A stretch of 64,000 bases of DNA from Acidobacteriota bacterium (GTDB taxonomy: Bacteria > Acidobacteriota > Polarisedimenticolia > Polarisedimenticolales > Polarisedimenticolaceae). Under the pieces are notes generated by a model, which did not search any database, had not been told where the DNA came from, and worked only from the letters and a program-made list of their open reading frames with translations. This document shows, piece by piece, positions 63,793-64,000 of this stretch (positions are counted from its first letter, which is position 1; each line of letters opens with the position of its first letter). The translations under genes and the position numbers were made by a program. Location: positions 1 to 64,000 of the forward strand of contig JAOTYK010000014.1 in assembly GCA_029861955.1 (NCBI GenBank). The letters run 5' to 3'.

Positions 63793-64000
63793 TCAGGGAA
63801 AGATCCCCATCTTCATATAGCTCTGAGCCACCTTCTGAATGGCACAGATGTAGGCCGCGGTGCGCATGTCGATCCCCCGCCGTCGGCTGCTGATCTCCGA
63901 GATCTCCCGATACGCCGTGACCATCGATTCCTCGAGTCCCGAGTGAACCAGGTCTGATTCCTCGTTCGCACGGACGAGAGACGCCTTCACCGACCGCGGA
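63793..64000 (-). CDS. Glu/Leu/Phe/Val dehydrogenase (glutamate dehydrogenase), C-terminal part
   Basis: Only the last ~69 residues are inside the window; the frame is open to the right edge. SMVTAYREISEISSRRRGID and MRTAAYICAIQKVAQSYMKM match the C-terminal helices of NAD(P)-dependent glutamate dehydrogenases. The enzyme converts glutamate to 2-oxoglutarate and ammonia. Its stop is 3 nt before the oxoprolinase start, so the two form an operon. Confidence 0.85.
   Translation of the reverse strand, partial: PRSVKASLVRANEESDLVHSGLEESMVTAYREISEISSRRRGIDMRTAAYICAIQKVAQSYMKMGIFP

Overview
The window is a dense, GC-rich (about 60 %) stretch of a diderm bacterial chromosome. Evidence for an outer membrane includes a TonB-dependent receptor, a TonB-type energy transducer, an RND efflux operon with a lipoprotein adaptor, and an AmpG-type muropeptide permease. 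DUF4388/PATAN, two PilZ proteins, an HDOD protein, secreted proteins with fibronectin-like C-termini and a bifunctional FtcD suggest Acidobacteriota or a myxobacteria-like deltaproteobacterial lineage. That placement is an inference from gene content only. I see no tRNA, rRNA, CRISPR array or prophage. The only mobile-element gene is a zinc-ribbon transposase-like gene cut by the left edge.

Layout. 1-6.7 kb, minus strand: the transposase-like fragment, then an operon of transaldolase, TonB-dependent receptor and a large secreted protein. 6.7-14.2 kb, plus strand: an aldehyde-dehydrogenase homologue lacking two catalytic residues, a glutamate/dicarboxylate symporter, a di-heme oxidoreductase, a rhodanese/MBL sulfur protein, and an MFS permease coupled to a lone receiver. 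14.2-18.6 kb, minus: MDR dehydrogenase, penicillin-acylase-type hydrolase and aldo/keto reductase. 18.7-25.5 kb: DUF4388 protein, GT-C glycosyltransferase, receiver-TonB fusion, long-chain acyl-CoA ligase. 25.5-36.2 kb: repair, regulatory and amino-acid genes (Tag, HDOD, YjbQ, PruA, CAP protein, GluQ, DUF1015, PilZ, Fic-like, FtcD). 36.4-45 kb: RND adaptor, two RND pumps, two small membrane proteins. 45-51.2 kb: FBP aldolase, thioredoxin-like protein, SGNH-like protein, AmpG-like permease, GT-C enzyme. 51.3-59.3 kb: PhyH dioxygenase, M1 peptidase, PilZ, YdbS/YdbT-like pair, ClpX-like ATPase, membrane protein, nitroreductase, Nth. 59.3-64 kb, minus: glutamate dehydrogenase (partial), 5-oxoprolinase, ROK kinase.

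Several genes converge on glutamate: uptake (symporter), proline (PruA), histidine (FtcD), pyroglutamate (5-oxoprolinase) and oxidation to 2-oxoglutarate (GDH). Central carbon genes (transaldolase, class I aldolase, ROK kinase) are interspersed. Genes are packed tightly. Same-strand neighbours often overlap by ATGA or GTGA, and five of eight convergent pairs share a 4-nt stop tetranucleotide. No intergenic stretch exceeds 300 bases.

The most unusual items are an ALDH with only the catalytic cysteine left, a YjbQ-family gene whose only well-placed start is AUC, a degenerate receiver fused to TonB, an RND pump with inserted membrane helices, a ClpX-like ATPase without the zinc domain and pore motif, and Fic and SGNH homologues that have lost their catalytic residues.
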